64,000 bases of DNA from Karstenula rhodostoma CBS 690.94 (GCA_010093485.1 MU001499.1:1813397-1877396), one strand, 5' to 3'. Numbered from the stretch's first letter, positions 1 through 12,298 are shown. Made by a program: numbers and translations. Notes: a model not told the origin generated them from the letters alone.

Positions 1-3000
1 AGTAAGTAGTATCGTACCGGTCCGAAACCACAATATCAAGAGGACCAGTCCAGGAAGAGCAGGGTTTGCCTTAACAGCGAATCGCGATGAGCGGAAAGCA
101 TTCGCCCCGCAGCAAGATGACTCTGATAATGGCTCAACATGGTTCTAGGCACTAGAAAAGGGTTTGAAAGGTTTAATCACCATCGTTGTTATTTCGATAG
201 CCATCAGTGGTCAGAGCCATTAGATGCCTACTAAGGTCACGTACAGAGCTTGGACGTTCTCTCCACTACCCATAATCAGTTAATTGTTCCACGTGGTGAG
301 AAGGTGCACGTTATACAGATTCATAGTACCATTTCATTAGACGCTTAGTGCAATAGGTGTTCTGCACGAAGAAGCGCATTTCAACTTTTCAAGTGTTTCC
401 TGGCTTTCAACCTGTAATATTGTGTGCTTCTTGTTTCGACAGTCTATATGAAGAGTTTCCTTAAGGGCTTCTCGAGTCTTCGGCACACGAGAGCACATAA
501 CGGGCCAATCGATAACTTTTAATCCACAGCCCATGTCAAGCTCTTGGTGGAGTTTTGGTGGAAAGGTGTTAAGCGTGTAGAGCAGTGACTGTAACATCCC
601 CTGGCAGTTCTTATACCCCACCGCTTGCAGATGGATACAATCACAGCTCCTGGATTAAAGCTATCCAAGGTATTGGTGCTGGGTGAAGCTAGCGTGAACT
701 ACCAAGCGTTTATATCCACATTTTCGGCGCACATGACTGCATGGCTAGCTTTGCGGTCACCTTTAGCTTTAGTGCCTAAGATAAAGTCCTGAAAAATCTC
801 AGTGCACTGGCACGCAGTGGTTGATATCTTTTTTTGTGGCCCTGCACACGCGCACATCGACAACGATTGTTTCGGGTTTGGTTTAAAGTCTATGACTTAA
901 CTGTTACATTGCTGTTAGGTCAATGATGAAGAATAGAAGACGTCCCAGGGTCTGCCTCTCCTTACTTTTCTCACATCATGTATATATGGTACTCGGGGTC
1001 TTCAATGAGGGTCACGCCGAGCTCTCCTGCTCCATGACATGATAGTTGAGGGCGTTTTGATTCCCTTGCGCCCACGCTCACATACTGGTCATAAGAATGC
1101 CTTTGAATCCACACGCTGTATGCCATGTGTTTGTTAACTTCACAGCTGCTCATGGCGGCTATGCAAATGGACTTTTAGTCTCTGCCACGCGCACGCGCAC
1201 ACACATGTAATAGAGTCGAGGTAACTTCGCGTACCTCATGGTACTGCGCAAGCAGTTGTTTCAGTCCACAGCAGAGAAGCGCGGAGTGGAAAGGGGTGGA
1301 GAGTCTTAGCTCTATTTATGCGTGAGGCTTTCATATCCATGGTGCTCTGCGTCATCATTGGGTACCGCCTATGGTAATACTACCGTCACTCACAAGGGTA
1401 TGGTAGTTTTCATTTGCCTGTCAGGCACGGGAATACGCGCTCGTGTTACATGACGCCTTTCAGCCCACATCCTAAAGCGACCTCTTCAACACGGCTCCAT
1501 CGTATGGACGTGGCAATACGTTCAGTATCCGCGACATTCCTGAGAGCCAGTTCTGATTTTCGATAGATCTTTCTTTCAGAATCCATCAAAGTCTCGTCAT
1601 CGTCTTTTCTTCTACAGGAGGCCAGCGTGTAGAAGAAGAAGGGTGGAAAGCTTCAAGTGCCTTTTATGCTCCTCAGCTTACACACGACCATAAGATAGAT
1701 ACATGTAATCGTAGTTTACAATCCTGATACCCCATCAATGTAATAACTGATTACTTCAGAATCCACGCGCACGCATGCTCAGCGTGCGCTTCCCATAATT
1801 TTGCCACAAAATCGCTCCAGTAGTTACCATGAGAAACAGGTGCAACACCGCCACATGGGATAGAGCCTGGAGTATTTTGGTTCCCCCCGGAAGCACCAAA
1901 CAAGCAGCCATGTACTTTTTCTGTTCATTTTTGAGACCACCCCATATGACTAAATTTGTTAGCTTTTAGTCAAGAGCGAACAGGTGTGCAGAACCCCACG
2001 AGAATATTCCGTTCTTTTAAATGTTCTGAGTGTGGGAGCACGAGTTTCGAAGAAACCACGAAGATGATGGGAGTCATCTTCTCTGGGCGCCTTTGGTGAA
2101 CGCCAGATCGACCATTTATTCCTTCCTAGTCAATACGATGCTACCCCCATGGATGTGGCAGCACTTTTTTTCTTGAAGATTGATGGAAGAGTGAGGAATA
2201 GGCCTTCGCGGAAGCTTCCACACGATTTCATATTTTTCAGGCCGCAGTATTATTTCGAGATTTTTTTTTTCATAGTTAAAATCATGGTTCTCTGTCGTTC
2301 CAACGCAAAAGCACAAGAACACATGCGTCTTCAACGATTGCGCTTTTGTTCCAGGCCCCATGGTCAGTCATTGTGGATGCTTTTAGTCAGCGGCAGGCAG
2401 GTGTGTATAACAGACGATGGGGGAAGATATGGCGGGTTTTATACGCATCAGCTTGCGCAGTCACGAAACCCTTGTAATGACGGTGAGATTCATGACCACC
2501 ATCAAGAGGAGAGCTGTACCCAATATTAGGGCGTTTCCATTAAAGAGAATGTTCTCTAGCAGATCTTGCAAAAAATGGATATTGTCCATCTGAATACGCC
2601 TTGCCTGTCTTTCTCTGTACATCCCCGCGTGAGGGCGTCAAAAGGATGCCAGAGTAGGCGATGATGATGGGAAGCGCTACTGAATTTTCTGACTGGGTAA
2701 ATACACCAAGTCATGGCACATTCCTTTTAAGTCTCTTCAGACCCGGTCTCCCATGTGTTGCGACATGGTGCAATTTTGATACTCTTCACATGCGACGTAA
2801 ACCGGTATGTTTTGGGACTTTTGTGTGAGGTAGCGTTGTAATTTGAAGAAGTGGGAGATAGCATGCCTGTTTGTATCTCTTTCATCATTGCGTCTATTAC
2901 GGGCTTTGATAATTGTGATCATTGTCGGTCCTCGCGACCTAGGCTAAACCGACAAGAAATCGTACTCCGCGAATAGTCCTTTAAGAGCTCGCCCAGCTCA

Positions 3001-3450
3001 GACTCATGCGTTCAGCAGGTCGGAGTTTTGAGGCAGACTCCCCTTCTCTCGATTGCTAACAATTTTGACTTCCCGTGTAGGAAAACAAAGATGCAGGAAG
3101 TTGAATGCAATACTTGTACTTTCCAACTACAGCTTCTGTTCTACCTTTTATCTGTGTAGGAGAATATGATAGTGGCCATCGATGTTCTTCACAAACAGTC
3201 CCACCTAGGCCGACATGGTCATAAGGGACCTCGTCTATGGACACCTTCAGCTCAAACCCACATCAGGTTGTTGAATTGAATCATCTTTTAGTCTCTTCAC
3301 ATGCAACAGGATCAGAGCCGCTTTTAGTATCTCCCACCGGATGTGGAAGAGAAGTGTAAAGAGTCAGACAAGGCGACATCGTAGCACTATTTATACATCT
3401 CCATACAGGTCTATGTACGCTTCAGCCTCCGAGGAATGATAATGATAGAC
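1..3450. other. Gene-free flank with scattered copies of the array core
   Basis: I see no supportable gene here. Open frames are short (under 130 codons), lack recognisable families and overlap on both strands. Scattered copies of the core that is dense downstream are present. One has its T-run block at 1173-1178 and CACATG at 1202-1207. A second has TTTTGG at 1875-1880 and CCATG at 1908-1912. Looser ones lie near 1058, 1964, 2389, 3287 and 3325, each with CTTTTAGT followed by a purine-rich stretch. The segment continues off the left edge, so its full extent is unknown. Confidence 0.55.
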
Positions 3451-5330
3451 ATCACCCCCGGGATACCAACTGGAGCGGAAGATCTCGTCGTTGTGTCATC
3501 AGTCACGAGACAATGCGAACTCATGAGGTCCACGCGACATGCGCCCAGCCATGGGGTGTGAGATCCAGCGGAGAGGAAACACATCATGCGTCGCATAGAA
3601 GATTTTGATGCTGTTGGAGGAAGGCGGCAAGAGCCATTGCGTTTGTCGAGGATGTTTTTGCATTGGATAATGGCATATAAAAAGGGACTTCAGGGGTCCG
3701 CTCGACATGTGCCCAGCCATAGGGTTGCTCGAACTCAGCGCAGAGACCATACATCGCAAGCTGGTGTAAAGGATTCTGGTGATGTGGAAGGAACGGCAGG
3801 ATCCGAAGAGTTTTCTTAGGATGTATTTATATTGACTGCCTAGGATTCCGTACGACATACGCCCAATCGAGGAGTTGGTCGAGCTCAACGCAAACCACAC
3901 ACATGACTGTAAGATGACCAAAATGTTAATGTTGTGGGAGGAAGCTGGAACAGCAATAGGCCTAAATAACAAGGCATTGCGTTGTGTCGGGGAGGAAACA
4001 CATCAGCGGACTTGTCGTTCGCCGTTGTCAAGGGTATTTGGACATGGGAATCTTCTTTTAGTGTTCCGGGAGGAGGGCGGAAAGAAGCCATGAGATCAGT
4101 ATGCGGGAAGTTCGTGCTTAAACTATGAGAGAAGCGCAGCGAGGACATGGTCTCCATTTGCTCTACTTTTGCTCACGGCAGGAAAAAGACATATTTTGCT
4201 TTTCGCACAAGTTTGGCGTCCTGGAAGGGGGCAGGAAAAGTCCACAGTACATGAATGTCGCAATTTTGGGGTACACTGATCAAAGAGGCTCAGCAAAGAC
4301 ATGGAAACAGTATCGTGTCCATTCGCTCGACGCGGGAAAAGAACATCGCATGAAGCTTCTCCAATTTTGGTATTTCGGAAAGAAGACAGAAAGAGTCCAT
4401 GGAGGCTCAATACCAGATTTTGGGATATAAAAGACCAAAGAAGGGCAGAGAGGACATGTGATAGGTGTGATGCGCTTTTCCCGAACGCGAAGCAAGAGCA
4501 TAGCGGGAGCGGGAGCAACTTTCGGTGTTACGGCAGGGGGAGGGAAGAAAACACATAGCTAGCTTTCATTCTCTTTTCTTTGAGATGCTGACGGCGAACG
4601 GCAAAGACATGGTCTTGTCTATTGTTTCATTTTAGTGTGTAGGAAGAGGACCTGCAGACACAAACCCACATAAACAAGTGGAGAAGTAGTTTGGATGGGG
4701 GGTGGAGGAACGCGAGCCGAGACATGAAATTGGCCTTGAGCTTTTTGTTCAAGGCAGAGCGAGGCATCGAGTGCAGTGATTTGATTTTATGGTTTGGCCG
4801 AAAGAGGAATCTGGAATCCATGGAACTGGAGATTCTTGGGTTATGAACGCTCTACACGCAGAGCAAGGACATGCTAGCTTTTGGGTGATGGTTTTGGTCT
4901 TCCAGAGAGAGGACAGCGAGAAATCATGGGACATCCTTCTCGTGTTTTAGGGTTCGAACACTACAGCAGTAGGAGCAAGGGCATCAACAGTTCGCCGTGG
5001 GTTTTAGTCAATACTGGACGGGCGGCAGGACACATGTGGTGGTTGTGGTGCTGCTTTTTATGCTTGGCGGAGGGAGGAAGCGAGGAACCATAATATGAAC
5101 ATGGTCGCTTTTCGAGAAGCTCCCCACGCAGAAAGGGCACATGAGCAACTCTGACTCTGGTTTTGGTGCTCACAAAAGAGAAGAAAACCGCATGACAAGA
5201 TATCTTGTATCATTTGGGAGAGTCCGAAGCAAGAAGCCATGAGGACAATGATCGTATGTTTTAGTGAGCTCTGGGGCTCTGGATTTGACTGCTGTGAAGA
5301 AGAGAGAAGATGCATAAACACATCGGCTTT
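3450..5330 (+). repeat. Dense degenerate tandem array, about 50 bp period (left array)
   Basis: A recurring core reads as a T run (TTTTAG or TTTTGG), 15-25 purine-rich bases with a GGCAGA- or GCAAAG-like block, then ACATG or CCATGG. Good copies run from T run to CATG at 4264-4304, 4365-4403, 4630-4671, 4892-4920, 5002-5036 and 5161-5194. CATG-type anchors near 4138, 4185, 4247, 4300, 4351, 4400, 4455, 4610, 4666, 4725, 4868, 4924, 5033, 5141, 5192 and 5239 follow each other at roughly 40-65 bases, or small multiples of that. Insertions and deletions break any reading frame, so this is not a repeat protein. Spacer sequence between cores is poorly conserved. It has no similarity that I recognise to a transposon or telomere repeat. 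Confidence 0.6.
3525..4020 (+). repeat. Higher-order repeat of about 150-170 bp inside the left array
   Basis: Three consecutive blocks share the order GACAT-CGCCCA, then an AGCGCAGA-like box, an ACATC/ACATG box, and a TGTTGGAGGAAG-like box followed by GGCA. The GACAT anchors are at 3536, 3704 and 3854, so the periods are 168 and 150 bases. This equals about three of the roughly 50 bp basic units. It looks like a diverged higher-order tandem duplication. Confidence 0.55.
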
Positions 5331-6143
5331 TTATACTTGCTCTTGTCCAGGTGCCCAGGTGCGCACGTGTAGCCCTGGAGCCGAACTAATCACGTGACTG
5401 GAGAGGAGCCAGAACTGCTAATGTCAGCTCGACAAGGAAATCCCACGTCGAATGATGAGCCCGGGAGTACACGGAGTGTCATTGCCCTCTGTGCTGCAGA
5501 GGAACGAGGACACATCTCATGTTGGTGAGATGGCGCACGCGACGGTCACACGAGCGTACCAGCTGTACTGTACTGGGGGCGACCCAAGGTTGCCTAAGGC
5601 GCGTCAGGCATGTGCACCAAGCAAAATGACCTGCAGGACGTGTCCAGATCGACCAGGCACGCGGTACCTAAAATGGGGGCGTTCTGGAAGAGAAAGCTAT
5701 TTATGTGAGGCCAGGCGGCAGGGTAGGGCTGGAAGCAGACAAGGGGTGGACGGCACTAGAAGAACGTCCCGGTCCTTTCCTCTGTCCCTCGGCACCCTGT
5801 CGTCGCCAACTGCACTGTTATCAGAACCCGCACCCACATTCACCGCGACACCGCAGCCCGCACACTCGCCGTGACGCCCGATTCCGCTTGCGCGCTTCAC
5901 GCTGTATTGCATCTCGACGCATTGGATGGCCCGCCTTAGTGCCCACGACAGCGCCGCACCCCCCTTCGCTCCGCACCCGCCGCAACCCACCCGCTCGCAG
6001 CAGCTCCGACGAGACGACCGATGAGCGTGTCATAGCAACAGGCGACCTCTCCTTCCCTTCTTTCCGACAGGCGTGCAGGCTGGATTGTGCAGCCGGCGCG
6101 CGGCGTTGACGATTCTGAACGAGTCTTGGCGGAGAGAATAAAA
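5331..6143. promoter_or_regulatory. Gene-free leader and probable promoter of the carrier gene
   Basis: About 0.8 kb separates the last array copies from the carrier ATG. The array core is no longer visible. The last 350 bases are C-rich on the + strand with pyrimidine tracts, as is common just upstream of fungal housekeeping genes. Overlapping short frames on both strands look like compositional artefacts. No specific factor site can be assigned. Confidence 0.35.
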
Positions 6144-7448
6144 ATGACCACATCGACGAGCTCGGAGACACCGGCCCCTGTGAGTGCGCACCCGCGCGTC
6201 TGCAAGGCGCGCACATGTCAACCTCACGGCTCTAGCTGACTCTCATCTGCAGCCCGCAATCGTCGAGAATGGCGCCGAGAGCCTTCGCAAGTTCTTCCAG
6301 CAGCCGGTCATGGCCTCGTTCGTCGCCGGCGGCGTAGCAGGCGCCGTCTCGCGGACCGTCGTGTCGCCGCTCGAGCGCCTCAAAATCCTCTTCCAGGTGC
6401 AGAGCGTGGGCCGCAACGAATACAAGATGTCGGTCCCCAAAGCCTTGGCCAAGATGTGGCGGGACGAGGGCTGGAGAGGCTTCATGGCTGGAAACGGCAC
6501 CAATTGCATCCGCATTGTGCCGTACTCGGCTGTGCAGTTTGGCGCATACAATGTCTACAAGAGGGTGAGTGATTGTTTTCTTTGGTGCGGATCTGCCTGG
6601 CAATTTCTGTTTTGCTTTTTCTCTGTGGTCTCTGCATTTGGTTTGAGGCCGGGGAAATTGGTGGAAAGGTGAGAATTGGAGGCAAGGATGGATGGATTTG
6701 AGCGTCGGGGAACTGGTGGGGGTTGATACTGGGGTAGAGCGACGGAAGATCGACACGGGAGTCCAAGGTCTGTGCTATCCTGATCACCTACTTACACCCA
6801 CAGTTCTTCGAGAGCGAACCCGGCGGACCCCTAGACGCGTACCAGCGCCTCCTCTGCGGTGGCTTGGCCGGCATCACCTCGGTGACCTGCACCTACCCTC
6901 TCGACATCGTCCGCACGCGACTCTCCATCCAATCCGCCTCGTTCGAAACCCTCAAGCGCGAAGCTGGCCAGAAGCTCCCCGGAATGTGGGGCATCATGAG
7001 CAGCATGTACAAGAATGAAGGCGGCTTCTTCGCGCTCTACCGCGGCATCGTGCCCACGGTCGCAGGCGTCGCGCCCTACGTCGGCCTCAACTTCATGGTT
7101 TACGAGATGGCGCGCACGCAGTTCACGCGCGAGGGCAACAAGGACCCCAGCGCGGTGGGCAAGCTCGCCGCGGGCGCCGTCTCTGGTGCTGTCGCGCAGA
7201 CGTGCACGTACCCGTTCGATGTCCTCCGGCGCCGCTTCCAGATCAACACCATGTCCGGGATGGGCTACCAGTACGCGGGCATCGGCGACGCGATCCGCAA
7301 CATTGTCAAGACGGAGGGCGTGCGCGGGTTGTACAAGGGCATCGTGCCAAATCTTCTCAAGGTGGCGCCTAGCATGGCGAGCTCCTGGCTCAGCTTCGAG
7401 ATGACGCGCGACTTCGTAATGGGCAAGCAGCGGTCTAATTTCTTGTAG
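6144..7448 (+). CDS. Mitochondrial carrier (SLC25), Ypr011c/CoA-carrier-like
   Basis: Three exons (6144-6179, 6253-6564, 6804-7448) give 330 residues, the usual carrier size. The three mitochondrial carrier signatures are visible: [16 protein letters not shown] and YPFDVLRR, each followed by a GNGTN, YRGI or YKGIVPN type second half-motif. The short first exon (12 codons) ends in a standard GTGAGT donor; the longer frame read through that intron lacks carrier similarity before residue 'PAIVEN'. Family resemblance is closest to the yeast Ypr011c group, known to transport adenosine phosphosulfates, and to the SLC25A16/A42 coenzyme A carriers. It should sit in the inner mitochondrial membrane. 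Substrate is inferred from family only. The second intron (239 nt) is long for this window. Confidence 0.9.
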
Positions 7449-9744
7449 ATGGATACTATCATGCTTGTCTGCCCCGGCGCATAGCGCAAGGGAGGTATTT
7501 TTCGGCCATCCCTAGAGACCAGCGAGTCGTATGGGGACTTGAGAAATTTCTTTATAAACATTATGCATTGGGTATCATGGTTTGGGAGTACCCACTTTCT
7601 TCTTTTTTTTTTTTTTTTTTTTTAGATAGCGTGGCGTTGGCCGGCCTCGATCCACGGCTGTGGCGCGGCGGAATATCAAAGTCTTTGCATCGAGTGGTGT
7701 TCAAGTATGGTATCGTCCACCAGTGGCAATCTGTGAGATATGTCGTTGGTTGCGTGTGTGGGTGTGTAGGTGCATGAGCCTTGCATCACCAAACTATCAA
7801 CAGACTATCGAGCGCAAGAGACGATATGGGGGTCCGGTCGCAAAGGGTGCAGAATCATACATGGCTAGGTAATCACTCTGTCCCCCACCCATCTTAGCGT
7901 CCCACGTCGCGTAGTCCTCGGACTAACACCATGAATCTCGCGGTAAGGTTGAGACCGTATTTGCACGGAGTAAAGAGCGACTTCAATCGTGTTGAGTTAT
8001 CGAGGTATCTCTCTTTGGTTTGTGGCGTTACTCCGCGAACGGTCCTCCCACCAGTACACACAGGAATGCCTTGTGGTCGTTTTACTTCCGCCCATCGGTC
8101 TGCTATCCATCCACTACGGCACGTGCACCCTTGCTAATCGCCGGGCGGAGGGAGTCGAGATGCCGTGGGGAGAGGTTGACTCGGTGTATGGTGGCGATGG
8201 AAGGGTTTGGTTACGCCTGGGGTTGACCGGTTGACGGGGGTGGAGGAGTGGGAGGCTGTGGGGAGATGGTATAGCTACTGTAGGTAGTCGAGCGAGTGCA
8301 TGATGTGCGGGTAGCTTGCGGATGCTGTGTGCGTATGGTGGCAGCAGCTCACCACCTCGCTTGCAGGAAGAAGATTGAGAATCCGCCTTGAAGTCTGCCC
8401 CAGGACTCACTGTGCAGCCACTTCCTGCGCAATGCATTGACCAAGGTGATCCAGAACAAAGAGAGACATCTCTCCATTGCGAAGTTCTTACAATTACTCT
8501 AGCCATTACCGTTATTTCGAGTACCTACCCGCGCCGCACCCTCAGCCAACGGCGCGGCAATAAGACATGGAGGCGGTTATACGGCGAATGCGAGGGCGGT
8601 TTTTTGCTCGCCGTATGCTTCACCGTAGGGCACGGCTAGGGCGTTAGTCGAATCCCAAAGGGGCAGTGCATTACTTAACGCAGTGCTGACAGGAATATCG
8701 CGCACTGAGCATCTACCGGTGAAGACTGGTAGTCTGCTAAACAAGGCGCAGCACAACGCTAGAATGACGATGGAAGCATCGAAGGTAATGAAGTGCGAGA
8801 CCAGAGTACGGGTAACAATGCCTACACTACACTAAATACGCTAAGCTATATGCGGGGCACGCTAAGCTGTCTATGGCAGGGATGGTGAATAATGAGGGCC
8901 TGCTTAGGCCACCTCTACGCCTCACCAAGCTTCTGGAAAACTTACTGTCTCCACCTTGCACGGTGATGTAGATACTTTCCTGCCTTGCTCACGGACCCTA
9001 ACCCACCAGCCACCATCCCAGTCCTACTCGCCACACAAAGCATCTCTTGTCCTCGTGGTCACGCCTCCAAGTCTCGGTCCCAAGTATCGCCAACGATTAC
9101 GAAAAGCACAACGGTCTGAGCCGCGCCCCGAGCGCCGAGTGTTGACAGCTCGATAGGTGGCGCGAGATGGGATACGAGGATGCGTTGAGCCTCGCCCTGA
9201 AGAATGCCATACTGGGGACATCTATGATGTAGTGTTTATCACGCGAGCTCGTTAGGGCCGAGCTAGCCGAGGACGTCTAGTGGGGCTACCAATCACACGT
9301 GACGTATGCGGAGCATCGATCAGGCGATTGGAGAGCCATCTTGAAGTTGCGCGATCGCTGGGTGCGGGGATAATTCCAGATTGAAGCTGCACGCTGCGTG
9401 CAATCCACCAACAAGATAAACTAGAGCGTCCGATCGGTCAGGCTTGCGACATTTGATGTGTAGAGGTTGTGCACAGCCCCCTGCTGCGCGCCCCAAGCGG
9501 CCAAGCCCGGTAGCCACGATGATGCATGGTTGCCTGTCACATCGTTCCCCGCTCTTGCCGTTGTCCCGTCGTCACGTCTATAAGAAACATCCATCGCCGC
9601 TGCCCTACCAACGCAATGAGTGCATTCCGCGACAGCTACAGCCACAGCACACACACCGTCGAGTCGTCCGCTCCATCCACCCGCCCCATCATTGCTCCCC
9701 GCAATAACAATACAAATATTCCTGATCACAACAACACTTCCACA
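7449..9744. other. Intergenic region between carrier and stomatin
   Basis: No supportable gene in about 2.3 kb. It contains a run of 21 T at 7603-7623, shortly after the carrier stop, and an 8-bp perfect inverted repeat (TACGGCGA at 8580-8587 with TCGCCGTA at 8608-8615). The last few hundred bases presumably hold the stomatin promoter. Small frames here overlap each other and match no family I know. Confidence 0.5.
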
Positions 9745-11172
9745 ATGTCTGATCCAGGCTACGGAGCGAACGGTGCAAGCAGCGCAACGCCGAAGCGCAA
9801 CGTCGACGAGCCGCTCGTCAAGATCCAGCCGCCACGGAGAGAGGACCTGCAGCCGAGCTATGCCCAGGCCATCAAGCCCGATGATGCGCAAACCGACGAC
9901 CACGGCTGGTACGGCGCTATGGTTAATACGCTCGGCTCGTGTATAGGCACCCTCGGCGCCATCCCGTGCTGCGTCGTCTGCCCCAATCCCTACAAGCAGG
10001 TGCAGCAAGGAAACGTCGGCCTCATCACCAAGTTCGGCCGCTTCTCGCGCGCCGTGGACCCTGGCCTTGTCAAGGTGAACCCGCTCTCCGAGAACGTCAT
10101 TCAGGTCGATGTCAAGATCCAGATCGTTGGTGCGTATCCCCATCCTCAACACTCCGCTTCAATAAGATGAATACTAACGAAAACAGAGGTCCCTAAGCAG
10201 GTCTGCATGACCAAAGACAACGTCTCCCTGCACCTCAACTCCGTCATCTACTACCGCATCACGTCGCCGCACAAAGCCGCCTTCGGCATTGCCAACATCC
10301 GCCAGGCCCTCATCGAGCGCACGCAGACCACCCTGCGCCATGTCATCGGCGCGCGCGTCCTGCAGGACGTCATCGAGCGCCGCGAGGAGATTGCGCAGTC
10401 GATTCGCGAGATCGTCGAGGAAACCGCCGCCGGATGGGGCGTCGACGTCGAGTCCATGCTCATCAAGGACATCATTTTCTCGCAGGAGCTGCAGGACTCG
10501 CTCTCCATGGCGGCGCAGAGCAAGAGGACGGGAGAGGCCAAGGTCATTGCCGCGCGGGCCGAGGTCGAGAGCGCGAAGGTAAGTCCTCCACTCCACCACC
10601 ACATTTTCCTACCTTATCCTACACCCTGAAAACTTTACAAGCACTTGCATATGAAATCCCGCATGGTGTCCGCCTTTTCACACGGGCCATTTTGGATTGG
10701 TTGGGTCGGGTTTGGGTCAAGTCACGTGTTTTGCCTTCCACCCACCCCTGAGCTTCACCACAACACCACAACACCATCTACACATGTACTATCGTGCTAA
10801 CTATGACGTGCAGTTGATGCGCCAAGCCGCGGATGTGTTATCCAGTGCACCTGCAATGCAAATCCGTTATCTCGAGACAATGCAGGCAATGGCAAAGACA
10901 GCGAACAGCAAGGTGAGTCGATTCTTTGCAGAAGTACCGGGCCGCGCGACTAACATCTTTCCCAGGTCATATTCCTTCCCGCACAGAATCAACCCTTTCA
11001 ATCCGCCCTGGCGCAAGCAGACGCTGCAGGAGAGGGTCCTAGCTCTTATGGTGCCGGACCTTCAAACACCAGCGCCTTGATGGGTGTGCAGAGCAGCGCC
11101 GCCGCAGAATATGGCGGCAACAACCACGGCTTTCAGAGCGCTATCAACTCGCATGTCATTGAGAACATGTGA
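9745..11172 (+). CDS. Stomatin-family SPFH (band 7) protein
   Basis: Four exons (9745-10129, 10187-10578, 10814-10912, 10966-11172) give 360 residues. Introns have GT-AG ends and clear branch sites (TACTAACG, GCTAACT, GACTAAC). A short hydrophobic, cysteine-rich hairpin segment around residues 62-80 (CCVVCP) suits a palmitoylated membrane hairpin. The SPFH core starts at the QQGNVGLITKFGRF motif near residue 87 and includes the helix-forming ERREEIAQSIREIVEE segment. A C-terminal LPAQNQ-like motif is typical of stomatins. Stomatins form oligomeric scaffolds in cholesterol- or ergosterol-rich membranes. I chose the ATG at 9745 for its CACAATG context; an in-frame ATG at 9616 would add 43 low-complexity residues. 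A flotillin, another SPFH protein, lies 7 kb away. Confidence 0.9.
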
Positions 11173-11520
11173 GCTTGAGCGCTGTTGGAAGATATGATAC
11201 ACTGAACAGGACACCAAAAACAGATTGACTGGAATAGGAGGGGGAAGGGACGCGAGTATTGTTTCACCTAAGGGGTCTCTTGTTGTTGTCCTTGGTTGTA
11301 TTGGTTTGGTTCGGATTGCTACCTATGATACCCTTTTGACGTCTACATGTCGCTTCACTCGCTTGGTCTGGTAACCTGGTAACCTAATGTAGTTTAGTAA
11401 TGACGTTCCCATCACATTTTCCCTTGTCACGAGTGCTTCCAAGGGGCAGCATCAACTACAAACCTGCTCAGCAGACCTCATGCTCGTGTTTTGCTCTGAC
11501 TTCTAGCATGCATCCCCATT

Positions 11521-11751
11521 CTACCACCTCCAAACCGAACATCCTAGACCCAACCTCCAGCAATGACCCCAGATGCCGACAAAGGCGATGACAGCTTCCT
11601 TATTGTTGAACCTAGCTGCATGCAGACCACGAATAACAGCAACGCCGAAGCTCTCGTGAACTTGCTTACTAGCAGCAGCCAACTTCGCGGAGAGTCCTTC
11701 GCTCAAAGGGAAGTTTTCTTTGCTGATTTGCTCAGGCTCGATGTTCTTCGC
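11521..11751 (-). pseudogene. Fragment of a TauD/TfdA-like dioxygenase
   Basis: On the minus strand the frame reads E-P-E-Q-I-S-K-E-N-F-P-L, then a segment containing LAAASKQVHE, FGVAVIRGL and VIAFVGIWGH. This matches the front region of the large fungal TauD/TfdA-like dioxygenase family, which has an NFPLP...L...V...GRGF.V.RGL...NVI.FLGI arrangement. There is no start codon in frame, a stop lies just upstream, and the frame ends in unrelated residues soon after. The iron-binding HxD and distal His are absent, so no activity is expected. It abuts the tail of another enzyme family upstream, so both look like relics. Confidence 0.5.
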
Positions 11752-11905
11752 ACTCTATCCGCATTCACCGGACTATTCGCCTCCCCCTTTTCAAAGAACG
11801 CCCGCACCTTCTCAAAGCACTCGCGCTCCGCCTTCAGGAACGCCACGTCCGTCAGTCCGCCCAGATGCGGCTATATAACTATATTGTAGGGGGGCATTGA
11901 GCCTA
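11730..11905 (-). pseudogene. C-terminal fragment of a D-2-hydroxyacid dehydrogenase
   Basis: A minus-strand frame reads M-P-P-Y-N-I-V-I-stop-P-H-L-G-G-L-T, followed by FEKVRAFFEKGE. This is the pattern of the NAD-dependent D-isomer 2-hydroxyacid dehydrogenases near their C-terminus, where a conserved TPHxGG carries the catalytic His; here the Thr position is a TAG. Only about 50 codons remain and the NAD-binding part is missing. Its reading frame runs into, and overlaps, the TauD-like fragment. I infer a decayed, rearranged gene. Confidence is limited by the short length. Confidence 0.45.
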
Positions 11906-12298
11906 TGGTGTGCGGAACACTTCGCGCTGTACCGCGAAGCGTGGCACTGTTGGTGCAGAGGCAGAATCGTGCGGAAGACTAGAACGGGTGGACAGGCAAA
12001 GGCGAAGTGAATCGGCTGCGATGTAGGACTGCCATGACAGCCTCGTCCGACCGCGTACTTATTTCCATCTCATCGCATGCTGCGTGCTTCCGATTCCGAA
12101 GTCGCATCGGAACCGATTGCGGAGATGGTGAGGGGCGGTGGAATCCTCCGAGATGGGAGACCCCGCCGCGCTTATCGATGGAGCTCCCCGCAGCAGGGGT
12201 CATATCGACCAATCACAGCAGTTCCGGTACAGCTACGACTGAAATGTCCAGGAATAGCTAGTATTCTCCGCTAACATTTCTATTGCCTGGAAGTCTGG

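Larger units (their letters stand above)
11173..12298. other. Intergenic segment holding two enzyme relics
   Basis: Apart from the two fragments described between 11521 and 11905, nothing coding is convincing. The stretch from 11910 to 12298 contains overlapping short frames on both strands with no known family. The stomatin 3' end (left) and aldolase 3' end (right) both point into this region, so it needs little promoter sequence. Confidence 0.4.

Noticed and set aside
337..621. 94-codon minus-strand ORF in the left flank
   Set aside because: Reads somewhat protein-like but matches no family, has no neighbouring exon and lies in a region of decayed repeats.
4125..4558. Overlapping ORFs on both strands within the left array
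   Set aside because: Array spacing varies by non-multiples of three, so no repeat protein is encoded; frames are by-products.
4945..4960. GGTTCGAAC, resembling a tRNA B box
   Set aside because: No A box, acceptor stem or cloverleaf can be built around it.
7603..7623. 21-base T run considered as the tail of a retroposed element
   Set aside because: No target-site duplication or element body is recognisable on either side; a simple homopolymer is enough.
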